From Nitzschia sp. pyKryTriq1 (Eukaryota > Bacillariophyta > Bacillariophyceae > Bacillariales > Bacillariaceae), in assembly GCA_956465555.1 (NCBI GenBank), contig OY101125.1, positions 560,501 to 624,500 of the forward strand: 64,000 nt of DNA, given 5' to 3'. Shown here piece after piece: positions 51,755-60,254 of the stretch. How positions within the stretch are numbered: the first letter of the stretch is position 1; each line of letters begins with the position of its first letter. Position numbers and translations under genes: made by a program. The notes under the pieces are model-generated. The model was given only the letters and a program-made list of their open reading frames with translations, made no database searches and had not been told where the DNA came from.

Positions 51755-53437
51755 TTAGACGGCATCATCGCCAATCACAAACGGCTCCTCGGAATGATCC
51801 GTATCGCCATCGGCTTCATCCCCGGATTGCTCTTCGTTCAGCTTCTTGAGCGCTGAGATCTCCATATTAAGACCAGATTCAAAGGCTTCCTTCTCGTCCT
51901 TTGTCTCCGACTTGCCAATTTGTTCCCGAAGGTCCTTGATGTTCGACAAGATATCCGCACGACGTTCCGAGAAGGAGCGTGTGTTGACAAACTTCTGGCT
52001 TTGCCATTCGGCGGGAATGTGGTTCGCTCCAGGAGCATAGTTGAGCACGTTGGTTCCCAAATGGGGTTCGGCGACAGAGTCTCCCTTCTCAGACGACAAG
52101 TCGGCCTTGTTCATGGCAGCACGCTCCTCGGGGGTACCAATGTAAACTTCATCCAATTGGAATCCGGCAACCTTCTTGTGGATAATACCCAAGAACCAGG
52201 CTCCGGCGCAGATACCGGTGGCTTCCAACCACAAGCACAACTTGAGGAAGACAAAGACCAAGGGGTTCGACAAGAACTCCAAGGGGAAGGCCGAGGCGAC
52301 CAATTGCCACGAGATGGATCCGAGGATGGTGGTGATGATGGCTCCGAGGAATCCCATGTTGAAGAACTTTTGGATGCTGTCCGAGACACCAAAGATGTTT
52401 TCGTCGACTCCGATCTCGACATTCAAAGTGGTGACACGGGCAATGACGAAGAAGCAGAGGGTGACGCACATTTGACGACCGACCATGAATCCGGGAAGGT
52501 TGCGTCCCTCACCGCGGAACAAGAGCTCGCAGGTCCTCATAGCCATGGGGTGCTCACCACGCTCCTTCTTTTGAAGCTTGGAGACTGCGAAGAAGGCAAT
52601 TTGCATACCCTCCAACAAACCGACGACGGACATGAGCAAGAAGAAGAGGACGACGGCGACACCGTTGGGGACACCAGCCCACATGGTGGTCTGCCCTTTG
52701 AAGAGAGCGTCAAGAGTGACGGCCAAAGAAAAGCCAAGGATGGCGAGAGACCACACGCAACGTCCGTAGAAGAAGATGGCTTGGGCTTCGGTGCGGGGTG
52801 CTTCGTGGGTGACGACGGGCTTTCCGGCGAGCCAGTAGAAGAAGTATTGGATCAAGTAGCACGTATGCATGACACCGGTCACCTCGATGATCAAGGTCAC
52901 ATAGAGTGTAAAGGTCATGAAGTGGGTGTTGATGTAGTCAAGCATGCAGTGCGAGGCGTTGACTTGGGCGGTGAGCTGTCCAACAGTGACAACCGTCAAG
53001 ACCATGGCGATACCAGATCCGAGGAAGATGCTTTGGATCCAGTCGGGAAGACCGAGAGCCTCGGCACCCGCAAGAGGAGCTCCGCACAAACTGATGGTGA
53101 AGTTGATGAAGATGACCATGAACTGACGTCCCATGAGGTATCGGTCCAAGTTGTCTCCCTTGTGTCCGAGAGAGCAGATCTTGTACGTGATGGGGTGAGA
53201 TTCCTTGTAAAGCTCGCGGTTGACGGGGGGAAGACCAACCATGGAGCACTGTCCTCCCTCAACCATGGACATCCAGGTGATACCGACCCACATGACGATG
53301 AGGGCGACGGCGGGGCTGACGTCGGCGGACATCTTGGTGTTTTTATCGAACATCAACGCGGTGACGATGACGATCGAAAAGATGACCAAGAACATGGAGT
53401 AGGCCATCTTAATGTAATCGAAGGTAGTGTGCATCAT
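51755..53437 (-). CDS. SIT: Silicon transporter (SIT)
   Basis: 560 aa from the ATG at 53437 (a second ATG follows immediately), the normal SIT length, no introns. Ten membrane spans are readable in two five-span halves. Each half has the diagnostic pair: EGGQ (60-63) with GRQ (103-105), and EGMQ (276-279) with GRQ (320-322). The C-terminus is cytosolic, with a coiled coil (ADILSNIKDLREQIGKSETK onward) and an acidic end. SITs take up orthosilicic acid with sodium for cell-wall formation. The gene is richer in preferred C-ending codons than its neighbours, which suggests high expression. Because of that codon choice, the opposite strand stays open for 513 codons. Upstream in-frame sequence to 53683 lacks an ATG. 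Confidence 0.95.
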   Translation of the reverse strand: MMHTTFDYIKMAYSMFLVIFSIVIVTALMFDKNTKMSADVSPAVALIVMWVGITWMSMVEGGQCSMVGLPPVNRELYKESHPITYKICSLGHKGDNLDRYLMGRQFMVIFINFTISLCGAPLAGAEALGLPDWIQSIFLGSGIAMVLTVVTVGQLTAQVNASHCMLDYINTHFMTFTLYVTLIIEVTGVMHTCYLIQYFFYWLAGKPVVTHEAPRTEAQAIFFYGRCVWSLAILGFSLAVTLDALFKGQTTMWAGVPNGVAVVLFFLLMSVVGLLEGMQIAFFAVSKLQKKERGEHPMAMRTCELLFRGEGRNLPGFMVGRQMCVTLCFFVIARVTTLNVEIGVDENIFGVSDSIQKFFNMGFLGAIITTILGSISWQLVASAFPLEFLSNPLVFVFLKLCLWLEATGICAGAWFLGIIHKKVAGFQLDEVYIGTPEERAAMNKADLSSEKGDSVAEPHLGTNVLNYAPGANHIPAEWQSQKFVNTRSFSERRADILSNIKDLREQIGKSETKDEKEAFESGLNMEISALKKLNEEQSGDEADGDTDHSEEPFVIGDDAV

Positions 53438-54189
53438 GGTGAAAGTGCTTTGTCTTTTTGATGAAAATAGAAAAGCAACTTGGTTTTGGTCGTTTGACTT
53501 GAGCGAAACTTGGGTTTGTTTCTTTTGTTCGGTGGGTGACGACTTTGGTCGGTCGGAAATTGTGAGCTTTAGATTTGTTGTCGGCGGCAAGATCCTTTTT
53601 TCGGTCTTGGAAGTTGCGCCGAGGAGTGATCGCCGTTGAGAAGTGGCCGGCTCGATCCCGATTCGATTTACATAGGGAGGCAATCTTGGGAAGATGCGTC
53701 GCGTATACCCAGTACCTTTTTTCTACTAGCTGACCTGGCTACAAGAACGGGGTATTCTTATGTGTATTCATGAATGCATCATTAAAATTTACTTAGACAC
53801 ACACGATCACCAGTGACGAGCGAGCCTCGAGCGTCGAGCGTATGCGTTGCGTGTCCGACCTTCGTCCGACGCCGAGATCGCGCAGCGCGCTCGCCAAAGA
53901 TCTTTCCCACGACTACGGTTGGTCACGGTACCTGGAGCATCCGGGGATCGGTGTGGTGGCCAGACCGTCCACTTCTTCTGGCCGAACTGCGACATCTCAC
54001 CCCTTATACAAGATGACGTAGTCTTCTACTAGTTAACCCACCCGCCCACCCTCCGGCTAGGAACCGATCGAGTCATTCGACTCCTTCGGGGGCAAAGGTG
54101 CGGACTAGTAAATACCTGCCCTTTTTGCCACTACCCCCCAGCTCTTTCAATGGTAGGCCATGACGTAGGACGGTGAGCTGACGCAGCCG

Positions 54190-54365
54190 TTGTGAGACGG
54201 TACCTGGTATCTGGTACCTGGTACCTGGTACTTGGTACCTGCACAAGCAAGGGTTCATACCGGTACCTGGTACCTACATTCCAAGTATTAGCAGGGGTCC
54301 ATAGCGCTCGAATCCGCGCGCTATCGACCCCTGAGTATTAGACTACCGGTACTTGTACCGGTACA
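54190..54365. repeat. Cluster of GGTACC/ACCGGT palindromes
   Basis: A run of CTGGTACCTGGTACCTGGTA units (about 54203-54240), then ACCGGTACCTGGTACC near 54260, then ACCGGT twice at 54345-54362. It is self-complementary and likely prone to hairpins. Confidence 0.85.
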
Positions 54366-54371
54366 TAATCG

Positions 54372-54445
54372 TGGAAAGTACAAGAAAAGTCCTTGTTCTA
54401 CGAGCTTTTTAGGTAAAAGTACAAGAAATCCTTGTACTTTCCACC
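54372..54445. repeat. Inverted repeat with GGAAAGTACAAG arms
   Basis: Left arm near 54374-54387 (GTGGAAAGTACAAG) and right arm near 54431-54444 (CTTGTACTTTCCAC) can pair over about 14 bp with a loop near 43 bp. The same motif recurs direct at about 54511 and inverted at about 55882. Confidence 0.8.
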
Positions 54446-54810
54446 GATACCAGCTTTTAGAATTCTCGAGGGTTATCGCGTAAATTCGAGTAGCACCACA
54501 GGTACTCCTTGGAAAGTACAAGAGTGCGAGCTCGATTTCTTGTACCGATCAGGTACTAATACCGATCGATCGGATGATTCGATTTGCACTGCAAATATCG
54601 CGGTGTTTCGGCATCATGCAAGTACATACCTCGTACCTCAATAATACGTACGGTAACGAGTTGCTTCTGGTATTTTGCTGCGGTATTTTGCTGGCATTTT
54701 GCTGGCATTTCGCTGGCATTTCGCTGGCATCCTACAGTACCAACGCCAACGCCAACGCCACACAGCATCACATCACATATCACATCACACAACGGCTTCA
54801 CAACACCAAG

Positions 54811-55314
54811 ATGTCTCGTCCTGTGAGCACTGGTCGCATCCGTCCTTATGAGAGGGAGGCGACTGAGAATGTTGAAATAATTGGGGCTAGCCTACAATTG
54901 GCCGATGACCACCAACAAAGCCTTGACGAGACCAACGAACATGCTCGTAAAGTAGCCACCACGAGAAACTACTGGAACCGCATCCAGCACATCATTACAT
55001 TCATGGAATCGTCATACCCAGAATATTGTGCCTTGGGTGGTGTGCGGGACCTCTCGGAGCAGGAGAGGTCCCTCAGATACAAAAATACGAAAGACCTCAA
55101 GTATCATGGTCTTAATGTCGGAATCATTCTTGCCTTCTTCGCATCAAGGAAGAACAAGGATGATGGTAAACTCATGTCATTCATCAACATGAGAAAATAC
55201 AACGATGCCATTTTATATGGCTCCGAGCAAGCCAATGAACCGCTACCAAGAACATACTATATAGAAATGGATAAGTGGATGGCCAGCTACCGGAAAGAGG
55301 CAGTGTCGCGATGA
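54811..55314 (+). pseudogene. Remnant of a mobile-element-like ORF (tyrosine-recombinase N-terminal type)
   Basis: 167 codons from ATG 54811 to a stop at 55314. It reads MSRPVSTGRIRPYEREATEN, then helices with NYWNRIQHIITFME, then LKYHGLNVGIILAFFASRKN and FINMRKYNDAILYGSEQANE. This all-helical pattern with RKYNDAI resembles the N-terminal (core-binding) part of repeated ORFs with tyrosine-recombinase ends in algal genomes. Immediately downstream, in another frame, ATGIPPHIHLAVMVKKVLEC (55312-55480) continues with similar character, so the frame is probably broken near 55300. No catalytic recombinase domain follows; a minisatellite takes its place. The family identification is tentative. Confidence 0.45.
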
Positions 55315-55475
55315 AAATCGCCACGGGTATACCACCGCACATTCATTTGGCGGTGATGGTGAAGAAAGTCCTCGAATGCTGCACCGAAACACTAGAGGAA
55401 GTAAAGTTATTGACAGAAAAAGTTCGAGAGGCAGCAAATGAAGCCTACGAGAACAAACCTGCAGAGAATGGCCAG

Positions 55476-55770
55476 GAAATGCACGCATTATTGTTATTAT
55501 TATTATGTCAGGAAATGCACGCATTATTGTTATTATTATTATGTCATGAAGCACGAGGAAATGCACGCATTATTGTTATTATTATTATGTCATGAAGCAC
55601 GAGGAAATGCACGCATTATTGTTATTATTATTATGTCATGAAGCACGAGGAAATGCACGCATTATTGTTATTATTATTATGTCATGAAGCACGAGGAAAT
55701 GCACGCATTCATGAAGCACGAGGAAATGCACGCATTCCTGTTATTATTATTATGTCATGAAGCACGAGAA
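55476..55770 (+). repeat. Minisatellite, about 46-bp unit
   Basis: The unit begins GAAATGCACGCATTATTG, continues through ATT triplets and ends TCATGAAGCACGAG. A short first copy (36 bp) is followed by several full 46-bp copies, then truncated copies near 55690-55770. The ATT core forms an embedded microsatellite. Confidence 0.9.
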
Positions 55771-56063
55771 AAAGCACGCATTATTTGAGGTTCCGACTTT
55801 CCATTTTGAGTGTTCGCCCCTCTCTACATATTGTCACTGTAGTTACGTATTGATACGGATGACAGACAAACGGTACAAGAAGTCTTGTACTTTCCAGGCT
55901 CACTCATACATACCGGTACGAGTACTGGACTGGTACCGCACAGGCGGTCAACTTCATGACTTATTGTACCGGTACTGTACCCTTCCAGACTCACAAACAT
56001 CTACTGGTATTGTTGCAACCCAAACGACACATCCTTTTACGATAGAATCGAAGCAAGGAGACA

Positions 56064-56312
56064 ATGGCGGATGAGTTCGAATGGACCGGTAACTCCAAGA
56101 ACATGTACGAGGAAGTGGTGAATCTCACGCCTTGGATATTTCGACATTTCCCTCGTACGGCCATTTTAACAGGTCTGAAAGGAAGGGATAGCACCACTGT
56201 GACGGAAGAGGCACTGATTGAAGTATGCAAGGAAGTGACCCCAGAGAAATACCGGGAGAAAACTATGGCTGTCCTGGAGGAGCACAAGACAAAAAATGAT
56301 CTCAATTCGTAG
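56064..56312 (+). CDS. Small protein with weak PCP_red-like pattern
   Basis: 82 aa from ATG 56064. It reads MADEFEWTGNSKNMYEEVVN, then LTPWIFRHFPRTAILTGLKG, then TTVTEEALIEVCKEVTPEKY and a charged end. The spacing P-x2-R ... VTEE.L resembles the PCP_red domain found at the C-terminus of light-independent protochlorophyllide reductase subunit B and in small algal proteins. The similarity is weak and by eye. No transit peptide is present. It stands alone between the minisatellite and NDUFAF7. Confidence 0.45.
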   Translation: MADEFEWTGNSKNMYEEVVNLTPWIFRHFPRTAILTGLKGRDSTTVTEEALIEVCKEVTPEKYREKTMAVLEEHKTKNDLNS

Positions 56313-56609
56313 ACTACGTGCACAGCAACAACCACTTCGACGACGATCCATTCGACTGCGAAAGAAAATTTCAAGCAGCAACAAGAAGTCTACGAAGTAG
56401 TAGACAACGACATGCAGATCATATCACATACTTGTATAGGTGTCTCTCCTATTTCGGAAAATCACAGTCTTTCTCTCAGACAAATTGTTGGTATGGCCGG
56501 GCCCATCATTGTAGTTCTGGTTCGCGTATAACTATACTAGATGATGACATTCCTCCGTTGGTGGAGGGAAGTCGGGCTTTGTCACTTGCGGAAATCAAAG
56601 ATTGCATTT
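56313..56609. other. Convergent spacer
   Basis: 297 bp between the small ORF and the 3' end of NDUFAF7. No gene is recognised. Confidence 0.5.
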
Positions 56610-58658
56610 TCAAGCCTCCATTCCAGCTGGTGCAAATATTCCATCTCGTTTGGGCGCCAGGGCCAAAACTTTGTATCTTTCTCCCATATTTTCCGGCAAC
56701 ACTAAGTATTTCAAGGCATCCGTGAGCCTTTGAGCCTGTTCTGGCGTAGTATCGTCTTGTTCGATGGAATTAATGACCATATCGGCAGCCCCCATGCGCA
56801 TCAAGAATTCTCCTTGTGTGACGGGTCCAAAGGCATGAATTTGGCGGTCTTGTGTAGTCTCTTTGTTGGCGACCACCGAGTTTCGCAAGGCAAAGAAATC
56901 CACATCGGCCGTCACGTCGACTCGACCAGGATAACTGGTCAACGGGACTTGTCGATGCTTCGAAAACGCACGAAGCGTATCCGCTGTCCCATCTTGCCCA
57001 TAATCAATCATCAAAGCGACCCCTTGGCTTTCTTCCAACACTTTGGCCATGTCTTGGATCAGGACCACAGCTTCAGGGCAAATTTCGACGACCGAACCCT
57101 CGGGGGCACTGTCGTACTGTCGGTTGGGCTCCAAAAACAATTCTACAGCAGGTGTCACATCAGGGGCCAATACTTGCCTTAACCGAGGTATGAGTTTGGG
57201 TGGATCCTTGCTGCTAGATGGCGAAGACTGCTCTGAGGAATTGCTATCCTCCTGGTCTTCGACCGAAGCCACGTCAATCAACCGTTCTCTCCATCCCTCA
57301 CTGGTCTTTTGAAAGCTGTGCACTGGCAAGGCATCCAGAAATTCTTGGAGGACCATGAAGACAGGAAGATCCTTATTTCGTTGACGATGAAAGGAGTAAA
57401 AAGTATCATGCCACTCAACTCGGATTTGGAATTTCTTCTTCCCTTCGGTACTGGAGGAAGATTTTGGTTTGTCGGCTTTGGAAGGTTTGTTCTTGTTGGT
57501 GGTGTTGCTCATGGACTCAAATGAGGTAACTTGCACAAACTCAAAGTCAATCAAATATCCCAAAGCGTCTTGCAATGCCTGTTCTTGTTGCGACCGCAGC
57601 TCTCGAGAGGCTTCAATCAAATTGACCACCTGAATCGCTTGCCCGAAATCCTGCAATTTACTAGTCGTTGCCAATTGTAGAATATCCGTCATGAGGGTCC
57701 CTCGTCCCGGTCCCAGTTCCACCAATTGTACTCGTTGTGGACTGTTCAATAACGTGGATTTCCATTGGGTCACAAACCAGACGCAAATGCAGTGCCCAAA
57801 GACATGCGAGACTTCCGGTGCCGTGACAAAGTCTCCCCGAGGCCCAATCAACGTGGATGTATTCGTGCTAGTAATACCGTCGACTTTGTCCCATTCATCG
57901 ACATCAAAATCATCATAATTATCGCTGCCTCCTTTTTCCGATCGAGATTTGGGTGGATTCGTGTAATATCCAAAGTTGGGATGGGTCAAGGCGTGTCGCA
58001 TGTATTCGGCCGTCGTGATGGGCCGGCCGGCCACTCCAATCCGTTGCATCAAAAAATCGGACAAGGGCGTGGCAGGTTCATATCCTTTCCAATCTTTCGG
58101 GGCATACGGCAAGTGAATAGTCGGATCAAAGAGCTCTTCCTTGTCGAGCAATTGGGCAGTGTCGTCCGGCAGGGAACTCAAGGAACTCAACTGCGGTTTG
58201 TCCGTTTCCCAGTTGCCAGAAGGAGTCGCTTGGATGGGCAATGTGGAAGATGGAATGGTGATACGATTGCTGGAGAACACTGGATCGGTATCGTTCACAT
58301 TGGCGGCAAAACTAGTGTTGTTGGACCGAATACTCGTAGTGGCCGAAGAAGAAGAAGATTCTTCACCACTCATCGTCGACGTTGGATATTGTTCCATTTG
58401 ACGTTTCATGGCTTGTTTCTTACTGCTGCTGCTGCTGCTGCTGCTGCCCCCCTTCTTAGTGGCAAAGAATCGGCAAGATACTCCATTGGTGTAGGTTTGT
58501 ACATTATTAAGACCAGCTATTGTTACCGCCGCACATGTACTTGTAGTGTCTCTCCAAGGTCCTGGCGGAGAGATAGGCTGCCGACCTCGCTTCTGCTGTG
58601 AAAGCAAGGCCTGCCGACCCGCGCGAGCGAGAAGGTGTGACGATCTCGGATGCACCAT
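56610..58658 (-). CDS. NDUFAF7: NDUFAF7/MidA protein arginine methyltransferase (complex I assembly)
   Basis: 682 aa, intronless. The N-terminal 65 residues (MVHPRSSHLLARAGRQALLS, Arg-rich and acid-free) form a mitochondrial presequence. After a Ser-rich linker the enzyme begins TPLSDFLMQRIGVAGRPITT, AEYMRHALTHPNFGYYTNP, then GDFVTAPEVSHVFGHCICVW and the SAM-binding LVELGPGRGTLMTDIL. Later blocks include VFMVLQEFLDALPVHSFQ and ALMIDYGQDGTADTLRAFSK. In other eukaryotes it dimethylates an Arg of the complex I subunit NDUFS2 early in assembly in the mitochondrial matrix. Low-complexity Ser/Glu insertions make it longer than the usual 440 aa. Confidence 0.93.
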   Translation of the reverse strand: MVHPRSSHLLARAGRQALLSQQKRGRQPISPPGPWRDTTSTCAAVTIAGLNNVQTYTNGVSCRFFATKKGGSSSSSSSSKKQAMKRQMEQYPTSTMSGEESSSSSATTSIRSNNTSFAANVNDTDPVFSSNRITIPSSTLPIQATPSGNWETDKPQLSSLSSLPDDTAQLLDKEELFDPTIHLPYAPKDWKGYEPATPLSDFLMQRIGVAGRPITTAEYMRHALTHPNFGYYTNPPKSRSEKGGSDNYDDFDVDEWDKVDGITSTNTSTLIGPRGDFVTAPEVSHVFGHCICVWFVTQWKSTLLNSPQRVQLVELGPGRGTLMTDILQLATTSKLQDFGQAIQVVNLIEASRELRSQQEQALQDALGYLIDFEFVQVTSFESMSNTTNKNKPSKADKPKSSSSTEGKKKFQIRVEWHDTFYSFHRQRNKDLPVFMVLQEFLDALPVHSFQKTSEGWRERLIDVASVEDQEDSNSSEQSSPSSSKDPPKLIPRLRQVLAPDVTPAVELFLEPNRQYDSAPEGSVVEICPEAVVLIQDMAKVLEESQGVALMIDYGQDGTADTLRAFSKHRQVPLTSYPGRVDVTADVDFFALRNSVVANKETTQDRQIHAFGPVTQGEFLMRMGAADMVINSIEQDDTTPEQAQRLTDALKYLVLPENMGERYKVLALAPKRDGIFAPAGMEA
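58430..58450. repeat. CTG/CAG microsatellite coding poly-Ser
   Basis: Consecutive CTG triplets on the plus strand, read as AGC on the minus strand, encode the Ser run near residue 75 of NDUFAF7. Confidence 0.85.
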
Positions 58659-59052
58659 GGTTCAAAGATGTTCCTACCGGGTAAGAAGCACTGGGGTGGG
58701 AATGGGAAGAATGGAGAAGTACCAGTAGTGAGGACAGGACGGAGAGATCCCTTTGCATGTCATCATCGTCCAAAGTCCAAAAAAGCGCACGCATCAAATA
58801 AAAAATCTCTTTGCGCCGTCCATTTTTGATTTTTTTCGACAGGCGTTCGTCGACTCGATTGATCAAAACACGTCAGTCATCGGATCAGCAAATTGTTCTG
58901 TGCTGTGCTGGTTGATAGTAAGGTGGCTCTATTGTATGCTATCATCACTCTCATCGATCATTCACCGACCACAGCCATTATTCTTTTTTGCAAAAAAACA
59001 ATTCTGTATTGCCAAGGAGCATAGTAGTACTTTTTCGGATTGCAACCTTTTT
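58659..59052. other. Divergent promoter region, NDUFAF7/PDZ-ferredoxin
   Basis: 394 bp between divergent starts. The PDZ-ferredoxin frame is open upstream to 58753, but that extension precedes the signal peptide and is judged untranslated. A YR-rich A/T run lies near 58795-58840. Confidence 0.5.
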
Positions 59053-60138
59053 ATGGAGAGAAGGAGGATGATGATTTCGAACCGCACTTTCGCCTTTTGC
59101 TCGTTGGCGGCACTTATTCTGGCAGAGAGAAGCCAAGCCTTTCTGACACCGTCGGTCCCTGCTGCAGGTGCTGGTGCTTCTGCTGCTGCTTCGTCGGTTT
59201 TCGTATTGCACCAGTCCTCCCAAATGACGGACAGTGGAAGTGATGCGTCATCTGCGGCCAAATTTTCGGGTGCAGGCGCTTCCCTGGTGGACATGAATCG
59301 GTATAATTTGCCATTGGATCAAATTGCCCAAGAATGGACGGCCAATGTGGTCCCCCAGTCGTCGCTGAGAGAAGAGGGAATATATCTGGGGGCCAAATCC
59401 TCGAAAGATATCATGGTCGATACTGTCAAAGTATCCTTTCGCCGTCGAATAGGTGAGGGAATGGGTGTCGAACTGTTGGAACTGGCGGGTGGACGACAGG
59501 ATGGTTTGGGTATTACCGTCGTCAATGGAATTGTCAAAGGCGGTGCAGCGGATGGAAAAGATGTGATGATAGGCGATTCCATCGTGGCCGTGGGTGTACT
59601 GCAGACGGAACGATCGACCGACGGAGGAACAGGTGGCAGCATGTCGGACCTTCAGGTCTCGACCAATATCGACACGGAGTGTTTTAGCTACGACAAGATG
59701 GTGGAAGCAATTGGAAGTTTGCCCCCCGCCGAATCCGACGATGAATTTATCATCTTGACTCTCAAACGTCTTCGTCGAAAGCCCAAAGTATCCATCAGAC
59801 TTCAATACCCACCCGAACAAAACGAGCCTGATACGACCCTTGAACTCTTTGCCGGCGAGAATCTACGTCGAGCTATGCTGACAAGGGGTATCAAACTGAA
59901 CGACAAACTCAGTTTGCGATTTGATAGTGGCGGAACGGGAGATTGTGGAGCGGATGGAACCTGCGCCACTTGTGTTGTCGGCATTGTGAAAGGAGACGAG
60001 CTAATCAGTCCACAAGGGACGCAGGAAAGCCAAATTTTGAAGAAGAACCCACGGTGGCGAATGGCATGCAAAGCGATTGTCGGCTACGGCTTGCAAGAAG
60101 GAGAAATGACTATTCGAGTCAATCCTAGACAGTGGTAA
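59053..60138 (+). CDS. Plastid-targeted PDZ and [2Fe-2S] ferredoxin-domain protein
   Basis: 361 aa from ATG 59053. The signal peptide (NRTFAFCSLAALILAERSQA) is followed by F30, giving SQA|FLTPS, a textbook diatom plastid context. A linker precedes a PDZ-like domain (about 135-255): GEGMGVELLELAGG, GLGITVVNGIVKGGAADGKD, VMIGDSIVAVGV. The C-terminal 95 residues form a ferredoxin fold: LELFAGENLRRAMLTRGIKL, then DCGADGTCATC and MACKAI. The cysteine spacing is C-x5-C-x2-C plus a distal Cys, as in adrenodoxin-type rather than plant ferredoxins. It may be an assembly or docking factor at thylakoids, but no partner is visible. Confidence 0.82.
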   Translation: MERRRMMISNRTFAFCSLAALILAERSQAFLTPSVPAAGAGASAAASSVFVLHQSSQMTDSGSDASSAAKFSGAGASLVDMNRYNLPLDQIAQEWTANVVPQSSLREEGIYLGAKSSKDIMVDTVKVSFRRRIGEGMGVELLELAGGRQDGLGITVVNGIVKGGAADGKDVMIGDSIVAVGVLQTERSTDGGTGGSMSDLQVSTNIDTECFSYDKMVEAIGSLPPAESDDEFIILTLKRLRRKPKVSIRLQYPPEQNEPDTTLELFAGENLRRAMLTRGIKLNDKLSLRFDSGGTGDCGADGTCATCVVGIVKGDELISPQGTQESQILKKNPRWRMACKAIVGYGLQEGEMTIRVNPRQW

Positions 60139-60172
60139 ATTTTAAAAAAAGTGGTAAATTTTAAAAAAAGTC
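60134..60172. repeat. Direct repeat GTGGTAAATTTTAAAAAAA
   Basis: Two tandem copies of a 19-20-base unit span the stop codon of the PDZ-ferredoxin gene, so one copy codes the last residues and the stop. Confidence 0.8.
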
Positions 60173-60254
60173 AATTAATCCCCTTTGACAAAACATTGGC
60201 TCAAGAGAAACTACTGTTCTCGATCCTGGACATGGATGGTTCTCGATACTTGGT

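Larger units (their letters stand above)
53438..54810. other. Repeat-rich spacer upstream of the silicon transporter
   Basis: 1373 bp. The part next to 53437 should carry the SIT promoter; no element is recognised. From 54190 to 54365 GGTACC, CTGGTA and ACCGGT palindromes are packed together. From 54372 to 54525 three GGAAAGTACAAG motifs occur, two of them inverted. From 54665 to 54730 there is a tandem ATTTCGCTGGC/ATTTTGCTGGC repeat. No gene is supported before 54811. Confidence 0.55.

Noticed and set aside
51920-53461. A 513-codon plus-strand open frame opposite the silicon transporter
   Set aside because: It mirrors the SIT gene and arises because SIT avoids codons whose complement is a stop. 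It is Asp/Gly/His-rich with no domain.
53438-53683. An N-terminal extension of the silicon transporter
   Set aside because: It contains no ATG, and SIT proteins normally begin close to the first membrane span.
54584-54826. Short plus-strand frame over the ATTTCGCTGGC repeat
   Set aside because: It is built largely from the tandem repeat and ends just after the better-supported ATG at 54811.
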